Of a stretch of 39,012 bases of DNA, positions 24,701 through 32,048 are shown piece by piece. The DNA comes from JAGVXD01 sp964554415. Its GTDB lineage: Archaea; Nanobdellota; Nanobdellia; Pacearchaeales; GW2011-AR1. The notes under the pieces were generated by a model. That model was not told where the DNA came from and did no database searches. It saw only the letters and a program-made list of their open reading frames with translations. Position 1 is the first letter of the stretch; each line of letters begins with the position of its first letter. The stretch covers positions 1-39,012 of the forward strand of contig CAZKON010000004.1 of assembly GCA_964554415.1 (NCBI GenBank), written 5' to 3'. The translations under genes and the position numbers were made by a program.

Positions 24701-24876
24701 AGTCTATCACCAGAGGATTTATTGGTTACAATAACAATAAGATTACCAGTATCTCCATGAACATCATACCCGGTAATCGCGCCAATACTAACAAGTGCAA
24801 AATAAATTCCTAAGAACAATACGACAACGAAAAAAATCAGAATCAAATAATCAGCAAGCGAATTCCTCTTTTCCAT
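21748..24876 (-). CDS. Large LamG and beta-helix membrane-anchored surface protein
   Basis: About 1,042 residues. An N-terminal transmembrane/signal segment (YLILIFFVVVLFLGIYFALVSI) is followed by a carboxypeptidase-regulatory-like beta domain (NLIVIVTNKSSGDRLATASV). Two LamG domains follow (about 205-420 with YWKFDEMSW and about 430-645 with AHWSFDEI). Then comes a right-handed beta-helix, NosD-like (about 660-850, ITTGISVRDKKNVTLKNIKVEGFTKGI and repeats), a Gly-rich hinge, and a C-terminal transmembrane helix (TMIVVIIALIIFIIFVIVAIVYVV) with a short tail. The ATG at 24876 is chosen because GAGGTG lies 4 nt before it and a TATA-like run is further upstream. Likely cell-surface glycan binding. 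Confidence 0.85.
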   Translation of the reverse strand: MEKRNSLADYLILIFFVVVLFLGIYFALVSIGAITGYDVHGDTGNLIVIVTNKSSGDRLATASVSCQSGNIYTSTYDSMNSFYRFVNLPTGDYNCLAQAFGYSVYSFSLTILEGNNEAPTIGLDSGTSSSECTDSDGGVVPSTKGTVTIGLQKWEDSCVSSEIVQEYYCYVGNTQQSRQMTCGTEETCSAGACGNRQQTSGAAYWKFDEMSWRAESASVIDSIGSSSAMPLGGVTTVGQGVGGRAGYFDGSDDFVENTGYTVTSGGPVTVSFWLRVNASEVRDAGIFSVGSGGDANRFGAYLWANNKLYWDYGEPSDSKGRVSVDYSPYYGNWTHVALVSGGNGGTVKAIYINGKQIASASVSDGPDASISGLTLGMGKDVFNGNVRTHYLNGMLDEMNITYKVTNADGIKAIYEKQRRELLSAGGLGRVAHWSFDEIISAEPGAVKDILGNIGGSAKNGVASSSGKVGKAASFDGSDDELYVPNAAVLSFYGAFSISGWFKTNDLTAGDITGSWVSKRKAYVFGPNKDGSVDFWAFLDKEWVSVRAPVGSVKTGVWQYWSAVYNGSHLVLYLDGSEIKSLPVSGGTMGAIGDLYIGRDFTGGAEKRFFNGHIDELQFFDYGLSAAEADSLFKTQLALAATTPVSPTGVSACGTIDKPGIYQLTQSLSSDKTCLTIASDNVSLDGQGNFVRVTTTSADPLASSSLITTGISVRDKKNVTLKNIKVEGFTKGILIHNTRGAVLDSVSISQSEEVGLHLNDTQNSFINRGAIEQSLGSGVWFERSNFNTMDRTALRSNANYGAYFASSSDNSLLRMTFFNNGLGNYQNDSASKNNTITLVGSDEPQPKPAPLVIQPTALARGYNTTLSVGETLLFRVGTTNYNMTIVSLSANRLTITIKNLPITFTLSQGETQSLDLNANSRPDFNITFLQVTNGKPLIMLRTITEETAPGGGGGGPGGGTNVAPGVTRLINTTNSTGIDKKGLAALDSKTMIVVIIALIIFIIFVIVAIVYVVKQQNTNKNNEFYRPEPHSSTLQPGGVSTGF

Positions 24877-24976
24877 ACACACCTCATACTGGTATTATAT
24901 ATAAAGATTACTATATCTGTAGTTAAAAGGACTTGTTAAAATCTACTTTTAACGGGAATATTAAAAGGCGTGGCTT

Positions 24977-25426
24977 TTAGATATTTTGTATAGTTTTATT
25001 TACAATAAACAAGAGAGGTTTTAGTTTCTCATTATCTAAAGAGAAAAGACGTTGTGGTGGAGAGAATGAAGGTATATATGCTTTAGCTCTTTCAAGAGAG
25101 ATGGGATTTTTTAGAGTGATACTACGCTTTATCTTGAGGGCTATCCCAATACTTCTGCTTCCATAATATTGATAAAAATACTCTTGAGAAATACCGGAGG
25201 CATTACCAAATTTATTCCACAAAGCGTTGATATTCTCTTGGTATGCTTGTTCTATCTCCCAAATCATAGTCATAGCCCTTATGGGTTTTGTTTCATAAAC
25301 TAGTAGGTACTTACCGCGAAGAATTTTATTAACCATCTTTTTTGAGAGAGATTTCCTAAATTCGTATTTTTTAGTTCCTTGTCTAACTGACTTTGCTTGA
25401 TTTGGATACACACTAATTAAAAACAT
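24977..25426 (-). CDS. ASCH/PUA-like domain protein
   Basis: A 149-residue protein with LISVYPNQAKSVRQGTKKYEFRKSL near the N-terminus, in which GTKKYEFR matches the ASCH signature G-x-K-x-x-E-x-R. Strands LLVYETKPIRAMTMIWEIEQ follow, as in PUA-like folds that bind modified bases or RNA; some ASCH proteins hydrolyse N4-acetylcytidine. It is divergent from the restriction endonuclease gene with 81 nt between starts. Its place next to a methyltransferase/endonuclease pair hints at a role with modified cytosine, but this is inference. Confidence 0.65.
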   Translation of the reverse strand: MFLISVYPNQAKSVRQGTKKYEFRKSLSKKMVNKILRGKYLLVYETKPIRAMTMIWEIEQAYQENINALWNKFGNASGISQEYFYQYYGSRSIGIALKIKRSITLKNPISLERAKAYIPSFSPPQRLFSLDNEKLKPLLFIVNKTIQNI

Positions 25427-25507
25427 AACTTTTAGTGTATAAACTAACTTATAAATATATAAGGTTGAGATAAAAAGTTTTTTATAGGAGTTCTCATTTA
25501 ATTATAC

Positions 25508-26149
25508 ATGGAAAAAGAGGTAGCAAGTCCCATAAAAGAATTCTTCTCTGACTCTTACCTCATATCAAAAGTCAAAAAGAAGTTACCCAAACTTTTTCAT
25601 ATCGCAGAGCTTGAAAGTTCGAGAGCAGGGAAAGTCGGTATGGAAGTCGGCTCAGTAAGAGAAAAAGTGATTATTGCCCTCTTAATTTATAAATATGGAA
25701 AGGGAGAAGTCAATACAGATATTCCTATAACTGAAGCAGAAACTGATGTTATTGTTAAAGGCGTTCCTTTCTCCATAAAAACGATTACTGGAAACGGTGG
25801 AGTAAAGGCAGTATGGACAGTTGACGCTTCCAGTGCGTCTAACTTTATTGAAAAATACAGTCCAAAATGTCATATCATTTTTATTCAGATAAATTGGGGT
25901 TACACAAAGGGGGGATTTTCGCTTATTCCTTTGGAAGTTCAGAGAAGAGTGCTGAACAAGTTAGGGAAAGATAGATACCTTAAACTTCCGAAGGTGGGGA
26001 CAAATCCTCGCGGAGTTGAGTTCACAAGAGAAGCGATAGAAGCAATGCTTTCAGATAAAGAAACTCTTAAAATAGATATAGACTGGAAGAAAGAGGTTCT
26101 TGAATACGACACTTATAAAAGATGGGTTGAGTATTGGCAAGAGGATTAA
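25508..26149 (+). CDS. Putative type II restriction endonuclease
   Basis: A 213-residue protein. A PD-(D/E)xK-like core is visible in ITEAETDVIVKGVPFSIKT: D80 and K91 with E76/E78 nearby, then GNGGVKAVWTVDASSA. The motif is atypical because the second acidic residue is replaced in SIK. It overlaps the convergent methyltransferase gene by 4 nt at their 3' ends. That arrangement and the size fit a type II endonuclease; ThaI-like enzymes are one candidate group, unverified. Its specificity cannot be read. It has its own AT-rich promoter region shared with the ASCH gene. Confidence 0.75.
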   Translation: MEKEVASPIKEFFSDSYLISKVKKKLPKLFHIAELESSRAGKVGMEVGSVREKVIIALLIYKYGKGEVNTDIPITEAETDVIVKGVPFSIKTITGNGGVKAVWTVDASSASNFIEKYSPKCHIIFIQINWGYTKGGFSLIPLEVQRRVLNKLGKDRYLKLPKVGTNPRGVEFTREAIEAMLSDKETLKIDIDWKKEVLEYDTYKRWVEYWQED

Positions 26150-27069
26150 GAAAGTTTTGTTTGCGAGACTATTTCATTTATCCTTCTCTCAGCTAACGCG
26201 CAATATTCTTTATCAATATCATAACCAACGTAATTTCTACTTGCTCTAACAGCTGCTATTGCTGTTTGTCCACTTCCCATGAATGGGTCGAGAATAACGT
26301 CTCCTTCAAATGAATAAAGCTGTATCAATCTTCTCGGTAACTCTTCAGGAAATGGGGCGGGATGTCCAATTCTTTTAGCAGACGTTGCTGAAAAACTCCA
26401 AATGCTTTTTGTAAAGCCCATAAACTCTTCCTTTGTTATTGTATCTTTACGTTTGTCTTTAAACCTTGAATAGTTATCTTTTGAGAATATTAAGATATAT
26501 TCATGCACATCTCTCAAAGTTGGGTTTTTTGCACTCTTCCAACTTCCCCAAGCGGTTGAAGTTCCTGCGCTTGAAGATTTGTCCCAAATTATTTCTCCGC
26601 GCATTAAAAATCCAAGTTCTTCCATAATTTTTATGATATGTGAATGAAGAGGAATATAGGGTTTTCTTCCAAGATTAGCGACGTTAATACAAACTCTCCC
26701 ACCAGTTACCAATACCCTTCTTGTTTCCGTAAAAACATTTTTTAAGAGTTTTAAATATTCATTCAAACTTAAGTCTTTATCATACTCCTTTCCAACATTA
26801 TATGGGGGAGATGTTATCATAAGATGTACTGAATTTTCGGGTAACTCTATCATGTTTTCGCTTGATGCACAAAATATCTTATTTATATGGTGTTTAAGTA
26901 TTCCATTTTCTTTTTCAAAATTTATGCTATGATTTACTGGAAGTTCTTTATACATCTTTGAATTGTAAAACTTTGAAGCATCGTGATTTACTCTTGCCGA
27001 CGTTCCAAATGCACTGGTTTGTGTTCCATTTATCATCTTATTTTTGTTATACTTCTTTATACTTTTCAT
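26146..27069 (-). CDS. DNA methyltransferase, probably N4-cytosine
   Basis: A 307-residue SAM-dependent DNA methyltransferase with beta-class order: catalytic motif IV TSPPY at 86-90 comes first, and the SAM-binding motif I LDPFMGSGQT at 260-269 near the C-terminus. SPPY is characteristic of N4-cytosine (and some N6-adenine) enzymes. It would protect host DNA from the adjacent endonuclease. An N-terminal segment (INGTQTSAFGTSARVNHD) is shared by a subset of such enzymes. Repeats (27092-27203, 27250-27440) lie directly upstream, suggesting the R-M island was acquired or bounded by these elements. Confidence 0.93.
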   Translation of the reverse strand: MKSIKKYNKNKMINGTQTSAFGTSARVNHDASKFYNSKMYKELPVNHSINFEKENGILKHHINKIFCASSENMIELPENSVHLMITSPPYNVGKEYDKDLSLNEYLKLLKNVFTETRRVLVTGGRVCINVANLGRKPYIPLHSHIIKIMEELGFLMRGEIIWDKSSSAGTSTAWGSWKSAKNPTLRDVHEYILIFSKDNYSRFKDKRKDTITKEEFMGFTKSIWSFSATSAKRIGHPAPFPEELPRRLIQLYSFEGDVILDPFMGSGQTAIAAVRASRNYVGYDIDKEYCALAERRINEIVSQTKLS

Positions 27070-27091
27070 TCTTATAAACTTGCCTCTTTTG

Positions 27092-27203
27092 TGAGTTAGC
27101 GCAGCGACTCCGCAGCGAGGAAGTCCGCAGCTCTTTAGCTGAGGAACTCCGCAGCAAGAGAGGAACGAGAGGGTATAATGGATTAAAGTCGTATATAGTT
27201 TAT
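27092..27203. repeat. Short dispersed repeat, copy B (expanded)
   Basis: Shares GAGTTAGCGCAGCG and the GAGGAAGTCCGCAGC ... GGTATAATGG ... TCGTATATAGTTTA core with 13546-13621. It has two additional segments built around CTCCGCAG, including a CAGCT-ctt-AGCTG-type hairpin. The stretch 27070-27481 between the methyltransferase and radB contains only this element and the 191-bp repeat. Confidence 0.75.
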
Positions 27204-27249
27204 ATACAAAGAATTAATCAGAACTTTTAATAATTTGAAATTTATCGTC

Positions 27250-27440
27250 GATAAAGAGATTTCCTAAGCCTTCGCTACATCAAGATTCTGGCAATTGAAT
27301 CTTGAGTGCCGTCAAGGTTTGGAAAACCTTGAGGTCCCCACAGCAAGCTGATGGGGTATTACGCTCGGCTTCTAGACGGAAATCTCTAATTTCAAACTGG
27401 CGCAGCAAGCTGCGGGGTATTACACCCAGTTTGAAATAAA
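27250..27440. repeat. 191-bp structured repeat, copy B
   Basis: It matches 9243-9433 at 190 of 191 positions by eye, same orientation, about 18 kb apart. It has the same nested arms and CAGCAAGCTG/GGGGTATTAC modules. Such identity without coding content implies recent copying or strong constraint. Confidence 0.9.
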
Positions 27441-27481
27441 AGTGATTATCACCTTTTAAATTTCCAGAGCCCTGTGTCCAA

Positions 27482-28168
27482 TTAAAGCCATCCTCTTTTC
27501 CTTATCCCTTCATTTATTATATTAAATGGTAATGAGCTTTCCGGTAAACTCCGGTGTTTTCTCAGATATGCAGTCCTCTTTCCTCCTTCCTGCACCAACT
27601 CAATATGGCATTTCCCCCAATACCTAAGAATATCTCCTCCGACCATACGCGACTCATTATCCCAAGAATAAGTCTGATTGGTAATTAAAATAGGAGTATG
27701 TTGTTTGCGCGCAATCTCTGACAATGTCCGCAACTGCTGAACTAGTTCAGAATTTATATTCTGAATAGCTTCCTGATTCTGATTTCGTGCACTGGCGAAA
27801 TCAAGACGATACAATATAGTCATGCCATCAACGACAATAAGACTAATCCCACGTTTCAGGTAAGTGAGCAACTGCTCAAACGCATGTTTCTGCTCCTGAA
27901 AATTGGTTGGCGAAAGTACAAGAATATTCCGCAAAACTGCCTCGCTTTTTTCAGGTGTAAGCTGTTTTATTCTGTCAACACTAAATCCCCCTTCAGTATC
28001 AATATATAATACCTTCTCCCCCTGTCTTGCCTGAGAAACTGCTGCAAGAAGACAAAAATTTGTTTTCCCACTGCCTGAAGGTCCATATATTACTGTAATA
28101 ACATCACATTCATAACCCCCATAAAGCCATCTGCTCAAATCATCACTTCCAGCAGAAATTTTTGTCAT
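27482..28168 (-). CDS. radB: DNA repair and recombination protein RadB
   Basis: A RecA/RadA-superfamily ATPase found only in archaea, thought to assist RadA. From the ATG at 28168 the product is 228 residues, single-domain, with Walker A GPSGSGKT at 29-36, a YIDTEGGF strand, Walker B LIVVDG at about 110-115, and a polar loop with LITNQTYSW. The absence of an N-terminal HhH domain and the short length distinguish it from RadA. A TATA-like CTTTAAATAG (28189-28198) lies about 25 nt before this ATG; the five codons upstream of it are unlikely to be translated. Confidence 0.92.
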   Translation of the reverse strand: MTKISAGSDDLSRWLYGGYECDVITVIYGPSGSGKTNFCLLAAVSQARQGEKVLYIDTEGGFSVDRIKQLTPEKSEAVLRNILVLSPTNFQEQKHAFEQLLTYLKRGISLIVVDGMTILYRLDFASARNQNQEAIQNINSELVQQLRTLSEIARKQHTPILITNQTYSWDNESRMVGGDILRYWGKCHIELVQEGGKRTAYLRKHRSLPESSLPFNIINEGIRKRGWL

Positions 28169-28188
28169 AAATAAGAGAAACACTACAT

Positions 28189-28198
28189 CTATTTAAAG
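28189..28198 (-). promoter_or_regulatory. TATA box of radB
   Basis: CTTTAAATAG on the minus strand, about 25 nt before the ATG at 28168. It fixes the likely start of radB as leaderless. Confidence 0.55.
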
Positions 28199-28263
28199 AC
28201 ATTACATACTAAAAAAAGAAAAAAAACCGCATACAAAAAATAAGAAATAAAAAAATAAGACAG

Positions 28264-28464
28264 TTACTTGCGCTTCCCAGAACTCGCTTTTGCTGCGGGT
28301 GCTACAGGAGCACAACATGAAGCAAGATTCTTGCAGGCTAATGCATGTATTATAATTAATGCCGCAGCAATGGCGACAATCCATTGCGATGCTGCGGTCT
28401 CCCAGAATATAAATACTAAGATGACTATACCCAAGATAATCTCACTGACTTTGCAGTTGCACAT
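28264..28464 (-). CDS. Small two-helix membrane protein with Cys-rich ends
   Basis: A 66-residue protein beginning MCNCKVSEIILGIVILVFIFW, followed by a second hydrophobic segment (WIVAIAAALIIIHALAC) and a CKNLASCCAPVAPAAK tail rich in Cys and Ala. An AGGAGGTG-like site immediately precedes the ATG (reverse of cacctcct at 28471-28478), a strong ribosome-binding site. The pattern looks typical of conserved small membrane proteins of DPANN archaea. Its function is unknown. Confidence 0.7.
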   Translation of the reverse strand: MCNCKVSEIILGIVILVFIFWETAASQWIVAIAAALIIIHALACKNLASCCAPVAPAAKASSGKRK

Positions 28465-28518
28465 ATTACACCTCCTGCTCTTTTCTCGTATAATGGGTTA
28501 ATAAACCTAGCGATTTTG

Positions 28519-28767
28519 TTACTTCAGCCCAGCTCTCAGTGAATCAAGATTCTTCTTCAGTGCGTTTATAGCAGCATCAACAGATTTGGCAACGCCTTTC
28601 CCGCTGGTTATTTTAAGGACAACTGGCTTCGAAGGATGCTCACGTCGCCATGCAACGAAATCAACATCCTGCTCAACTAAATATACGCGTAAAGCCTCAG
28701 CAACAGTTATATTATCAAGAAATAATTCCGCATTTTCTTTATCCTGATGAACTACTTGAATATTCAT
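28519..28767 (-). CDS. rpoL: RNA polymerase subunit L
   Basis: This subunit pairs with RpoD in the archaeal polymerase assembly platform. The 82-residue product from the ATG at 28767 has the RpoL pattern: an N-terminal strand (MNIQVVHQDKENAELFL), ITVAEALRVYLVEQDVDFVAWRREHPSKP with the central acidic-turn and HP motif, a strand VVLKITSGKG, and a C-terminal helix DAAINALKKNLDSL. Upstream codons to 28833 are open, but a TATA-like box (28788-28798) and an AGGTGA site precede the 28767 ATG. Confidence 0.88.
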   Translation of the reverse strand: MNIQVVHQDKENAELFLDNITVAEALRVYLVEQDVDFVAWRREHPSKPVVLKITSGKGVAKSVDAAINALKKNLDSLRAGLK

Positions 28768-28787
28768 AACTTCACCTGCGTTAGGAC

Positions 28788-28798
28788 ATTTATAAAGC
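28788..28798 (-). promoter_or_regulatory. TATA box of rpoL
   Basis: CTTTATAAATG on the minus strand, about 21-31 nt before the rpoL ATG and overlapping the last codons of the upstream MBF1-like gene. Confidence 0.5.
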
Positions 28799-29425
28799 TT
28801 TCGAAGACTCATCAAACTCAAGAGCATCTCCAAGCAAATCCTCGCTGTTCAATAAATCAAGTTCTTTCTTCTCAGTCAGCTCTTTACCAGCGCGCTTTCT
28901 GGAAAGAGATGCAGAACCACTGCTGCCTCCGGAAAACATATTTCTAGCAGGACGGAGTGTGTTAGCAGGGGGGGCACTGGCCGCAGGCTCCTTCCGTAAA
29001 GTTATACCATAATATCTTTCAAGTGCACTGACAAGAACAAAATCATTGCTGGGTAGAACCCCATTTTCAAGGAACTTGATGTCTTGTTCAGATGCTCCAA
29101 CAGCCGCTGCAATCTGCTTTCTACTAAACCTCATCTGTTGTCTTTTCTGGCGCAGTGTCCAATGAAAATTGTCAAGAAGTGCTGTGCGCACATCCTCAAT
29201 TTCTTTGCGCAGTGGTCTCCTAAAAGCATCCATTCCTCCTATCTCTTTAGGACCAAGTTTGTTGGAAGATTTATGCTCTGTCTCTGGCAGAACCCATTTG
29301 CGAAGAATGGTCAGTCCTTCACGGCGCGCATAATTTTCAGGCACGCGGACAATAACACCATCGTCCAAAGCATCAACAAGAATGTCCTGTTGCGCACCTC
29401 CGTTTCGCAGCTTTTCGTTGAACAT
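28790..29425 (-). CDS. MBF1-like HTH protein
   Basis: A 211-residue protein with a Cro/C1-type HTH at about residues 92-145 (LRQKRQQMRFSRKQIAAAVGASEQDIKFLENGVLPSN). This matches the archaeal MBF1 HTH, a coactivator that bridges TBP and activators and also affects translation. The N-terminus (IVRVPENYARREGLTILRKW) is not the usual zinc ribbon of archaeal MBF1, so this is a divergent form. The C-terminal part is a polar, likely flexible tail. It precedes rpoL, which supports a role in basal expression. Confidence 0.7.
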   Translation of the reverse strand: MFNEKLRNGGAQQDILVDALDDGVIVRVPENYARREGLTILRKWVLPETEHKSSNKLGPKEIGGMDAFRRPLRKEIEDVRTALLDNFHWTLRQKRQQMRFSRKQIAAAVGASEQDIKFLENGVLPSNDFVLVSALERYYGITLRKEPAASAPPANTLRPARNMFSGGSSGSASLSRKRAGKELTEKKELDLLNSEDLLGDALEFDESSKAL

Positions 29426-29488
29426 ATTTATTCAAGACACTCCTGCTTTTTATTGTTTATGGTACTGAAGCATACTATTCTATGAACC

Positions 29489-30148
29489 TTAATTAAAGAA
29501 AATAATGCGCTCAAGCTCGTCACGGGTAATAAGGGTATTAACTGCATAACGCTCGTCAATGAAAATAACTGGCATTTCTTCAATTTCATAATTTCCAAGC
29601 AACACGTTAACCGACGAAAGGTTCATATTGGTTGCGATAGGAATTAGAAGTATTTCATCTCCAGAACTCTCTTTCAATTCCACAAGCATACGAGAATAAT
29701 AAGACTGTTGTGCTCGCATTTTAACATCTTCTGGATTGTACTCATAGAAATAAATAACAGTATGAAAAAATGGCGGGCAGCGTTCTCGAAGTTTTATACT
29801 ATCCTGCCAGAGAAGAGTGCGAAGCAGGTCATAACGCCGATGCAAGATTCCAAAGCTCTCGCTAAACTTGCTTGAGCTGTCATAGTTCTCAAGCTTTTCA
29901 GCCTGATGATAAATACGGTTCGCAAAATCAAACAAGCTCTCCTTTGCTAGTATGCAACTTACATTCTGCTGCTCAAGTACGAGTTGGCGAAGTTGTTCAT
30001 CAAAAACATAGATTTCAGAATCGAGCAAATTCAGCTTAACTACATCTGCACGGTAACTTTCTATAAAAAAACCCATGGTAAGGCCGACACCAAAAACAGC
30101 AACAGCTACTAACAATGCCTGCCAAAATGCGTGCTTGCTGTTTACCAT
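29489..30148 (-). CDS. Membrane-anchored thioredoxin-fold-like protein
   Basis: A 219-residue product from the ATG at 30148. One N-terminal transmembrane segment (ALLVAVAVFGVGLTMGFFI) is followed by a coiled or helical region. The C-terminal part has HTVIYFYEYNPED, a helix, ILLIPIATNMN and EEMPVIFIDERYAV, which fits a thioredoxin fold with the cis-Pro in EMPVIF. The CxxC active site is replaced by YNPED, so it is probably not a redox enzyme. Its start overlaps the upstream glycosyltransferase stop by 7 nt, so the two are coupled. Confidence 0.6.
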   Translation of the reverse strand: MVNSKHAFWQALLVAVAVFGVGLTMGFFIESYRADVVKLNLLDSEIYVFDEQLRQLVLEQQNVSCILAKESLFDFANRIYHQAEKLENYDSSSKFSESFGILHRRYDLLRTLLWQDSIKLRERCPPFFHTVIYFYEYNPEDVKMRAQQSYYSRMLVELKESSGDEILLIPIATNMNLSSVNVLLGNYEIEEMPVIFIDERYAVNTLITRDELERIIFFN

Positions 30149-31380
30149 GAATAAGTGCCTCGCCACATCCTATATAGTGCTGTGACCATAATTACAGGGT
30201 ATACTGTAAGATAGACTATCATATAGAAAAAGATATTAAAAAGATTGTGTTGATAGGAGTACTTGCTCTTCATAATAGCTAAACCTGCAAAAGTAAAAAA
30301 AGCTCCTGCGATAAACAAAGAAATACCAAAATAATTCAGAATAGAAGGGGTTAAGTTCAAGTCTTGAAGATTTACTATTGCACTATTAGCAGAAAGGGAA
30401 TAACTGGTAGAGAGGTAAAAGACAAGCATGCGGCGTACTAAAAGGTAGATAAAAATACCTAAACCTAGTAATCCTAAAAACAGAGAAAAGCTAAAAAAGG
30501 GAAGGATAAAAGCCCCAAGCATACCTCTCCTGAAAAAAAGATTTTTATATTTTAAAAGAGTTTGTGTTCCACCGATATTCCAGCGCACTCTTTGTCTAAA
30601 CCATGCTCTGAATCTATTGGGAGTCTCAGAATGAACCGCCGCGCCAAGACACATACGCGCCTGATAGCCATGAGACATAAGACGCCATACGATTTCAATA
30701 TCCTGTGTCATGTTTTTCGTGTCAAATAAACCAACATTAATTAAAACATCACGGCGATATAACGCAAAAGGTCCTGGAGTCACATACACAGAGTCCACTA
30801 AATCTAAGAGTTTCCGACTCCATGCAATAACAACATATTCAATTGCCTGCAGCTTCTGAATGAATGAAGGAGGTCGCTTTGCAAGCACCGCACATGTAAC
30901 TGCGGCAACTCTCGGTTCATTCTGCAAAAAGCCAATCATCTTTAACAATGCATCTGGTTCAGGAGTAGAATCAGCGTCAGCTACTGTAACATAAGGAAAT
31001 CTCGCAGCACGTATACCTATGTTAGTAGGCACGGCAGCCCCGCCTGAATTACTTTTGTTCATAATTAAACGCACGTTTTTGTGTTTTTTTACATAACTGC
31101 GTACAATTTCAGCAGAATTGTCTGTGGAGCAATCATCAACCACAATAATTTCTATCATATCTCTGGGATACTTAATCTTCAAAAGTGACTCAATTGCCGC
31201 TCCGATAGAACTGGATTCATTATAACATGGCACGATAATGCTCACAGGTTCAGGTTTACTCTTAGGATGAGAAAACAATCTCGTCTTATTCTGAAAATAT
31301 ATGAGCAGCAGCAAACTAAGCATATACAAACCAACAAACATGTAAAAGAAAAATGCGAATTCAACTAGATTTAGATTCAT
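30142..31380 (-). CDS. Family 2 processive-type glycosyltransferase
   Basis: An integral-membrane glycosyltransferase of about 412 residues. N-terminal TM (FFFYMFVGLYMLSLLLLIYF), then a GT-A domain with SIIVPCYNES, VVDDCSTDNS (DD 82-83), VADADSTPEPD (DAD 135-137), TQDIEIVWRL (225-229), and the QRVRW motif (263-267) typical of cellulose/hyaluronan/PNAG-synthase-like enzymes. At least three C-terminal TMs follow. It likely makes or exports a surface polysaccharide or lipid-linked glycan. The ATG at 31380 has a GTGAGGA site upstream; codons to 31410 overlap scpB further. Confidence 0.85.
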   Translation of the reverse strand: MNLNLVEFAFFFYMFVGLYMLSLLLLIYFQNKTRLFSHPKSKPEPVSIIVPCYNESSSIGAAIESLLKIKYPRDMIEIIVVDDCSTDNSAEIVRSYVKKHKNVRLIMNKSNSGGAAVPTNIGIRAARFPYVTVADADSTPEPDALLKMIGFLQNEPRVAAVTCAVLAKRPPSFIQKLQAIEYVVIAWSRKLLDLVDSVYVTPGPFALYRRDVLINVGLFDTKNMTQDIEIVWRLMSHGYQARMCLGAAVHSETPNRFRAWFRQRVRWNIGGTQTLLKYKNLFFRRGMLGAFILPFFSFSLFLGLLGLGIFIYLLVRRMLVFYLSTSYSLSANSAIVNLQDLNLTPSILNYFGISLFIAGAFFTFAGLAIMKSKYSYQHNLFNIFFYMIVYLTVYPVIMVTALYRMWRGTYSW

Positions 31381-31993
31381 TGCCATCCTCACCACTCTCT
31401 TCTTTAACACTCTCTCTATTTTCCCGCATTAGCGCGTCGTCACGTGGCACGCTGAAATATTCATGAAAACTATCATGCAGAGTCAGCTCAGATGTATGTC
31501 CTGCTCTCTTCTTATTAATCAAACCCATCTCACAAAACTTTGCAACATGCTCATAAGCCTTATTCCCTCTGATTTTAACTAAAACGCTCTGTTTCATCGG
31601 CTGTTTGTAAGCAATAATAGCCAGTGTCTCTTGCTCAGCTTTGGTAAATTCCGCACTGCCAGTAGCAAGCTTATTGACAATCCATGTGTAATCAGAAGTA
31701 ACATCCATTTTCCAGAGATTATTCTTCTGGACAATCTCAATGCCTGAATTCTTATATTTATCACCTAAATCCCCCAGTATTTTCCGAAGCATTAGTGGAT
31801 TAACATCAGTCAATGCAACAAGCTCCTGCAAGCTCAAAAACCTGCCTGCCACAAACAATGCCGCTTCAATCTTTCTCATGCTCTCAGATTCACGCTCAGC
31901 GTCAATCTCATCAAGTACTCTTGCCCCTGGCTCGTGACGTGTATGAAAGTCTGTATAATTCTCTGTCGAAATGTCATTTTTAATCTCTTTCAT
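31361..31993 (-). CDS. scpB: Segregation and condensation protein ScpB
   Basis: ScpB forms the kleisin complex with ScpA and SMC for chromosome organisation. The 210-residue product from the ATG at 31993 has two winged-helix domains: MRKIEAALFVAGRFLSLQELVALTDVNP, then TKAEQETLAIIAYKQPMKQSVLVKIRGN and FCEMGLINKKRAGHTSELTL, which match the family well. The N- and C-terminal ends are charged extensions. No scpA or smc gene is in the window. The glycosyltransferase gene overlaps its 3' end by 20 nt. Confidence 0.9.
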   Translation of the reverse strand: MKEIKNDISTENYTDFHTRHEPGARVLDEIDAERESESMRKIEAALFVAGRFLSLQELVALTDVNPLMLRKILGDLGDKYKNSGIEIVQKNNLWKMDVTSDYTWIVNKLATGSAEFTKAEQETLAIIAYKQPMKQSVLVKIRGNKAYEHVAKFCEMGLINKKRAGHTSELTLHDSFHEYFSVPRDDALMRENRESVKEESGEDGNESKSS

Positions 31994-32048
31994 TAACACT
32001 TAATAAAAAGAAGGTTATTAATACTTTCTGGAAGAAAAACTCTTGGGG

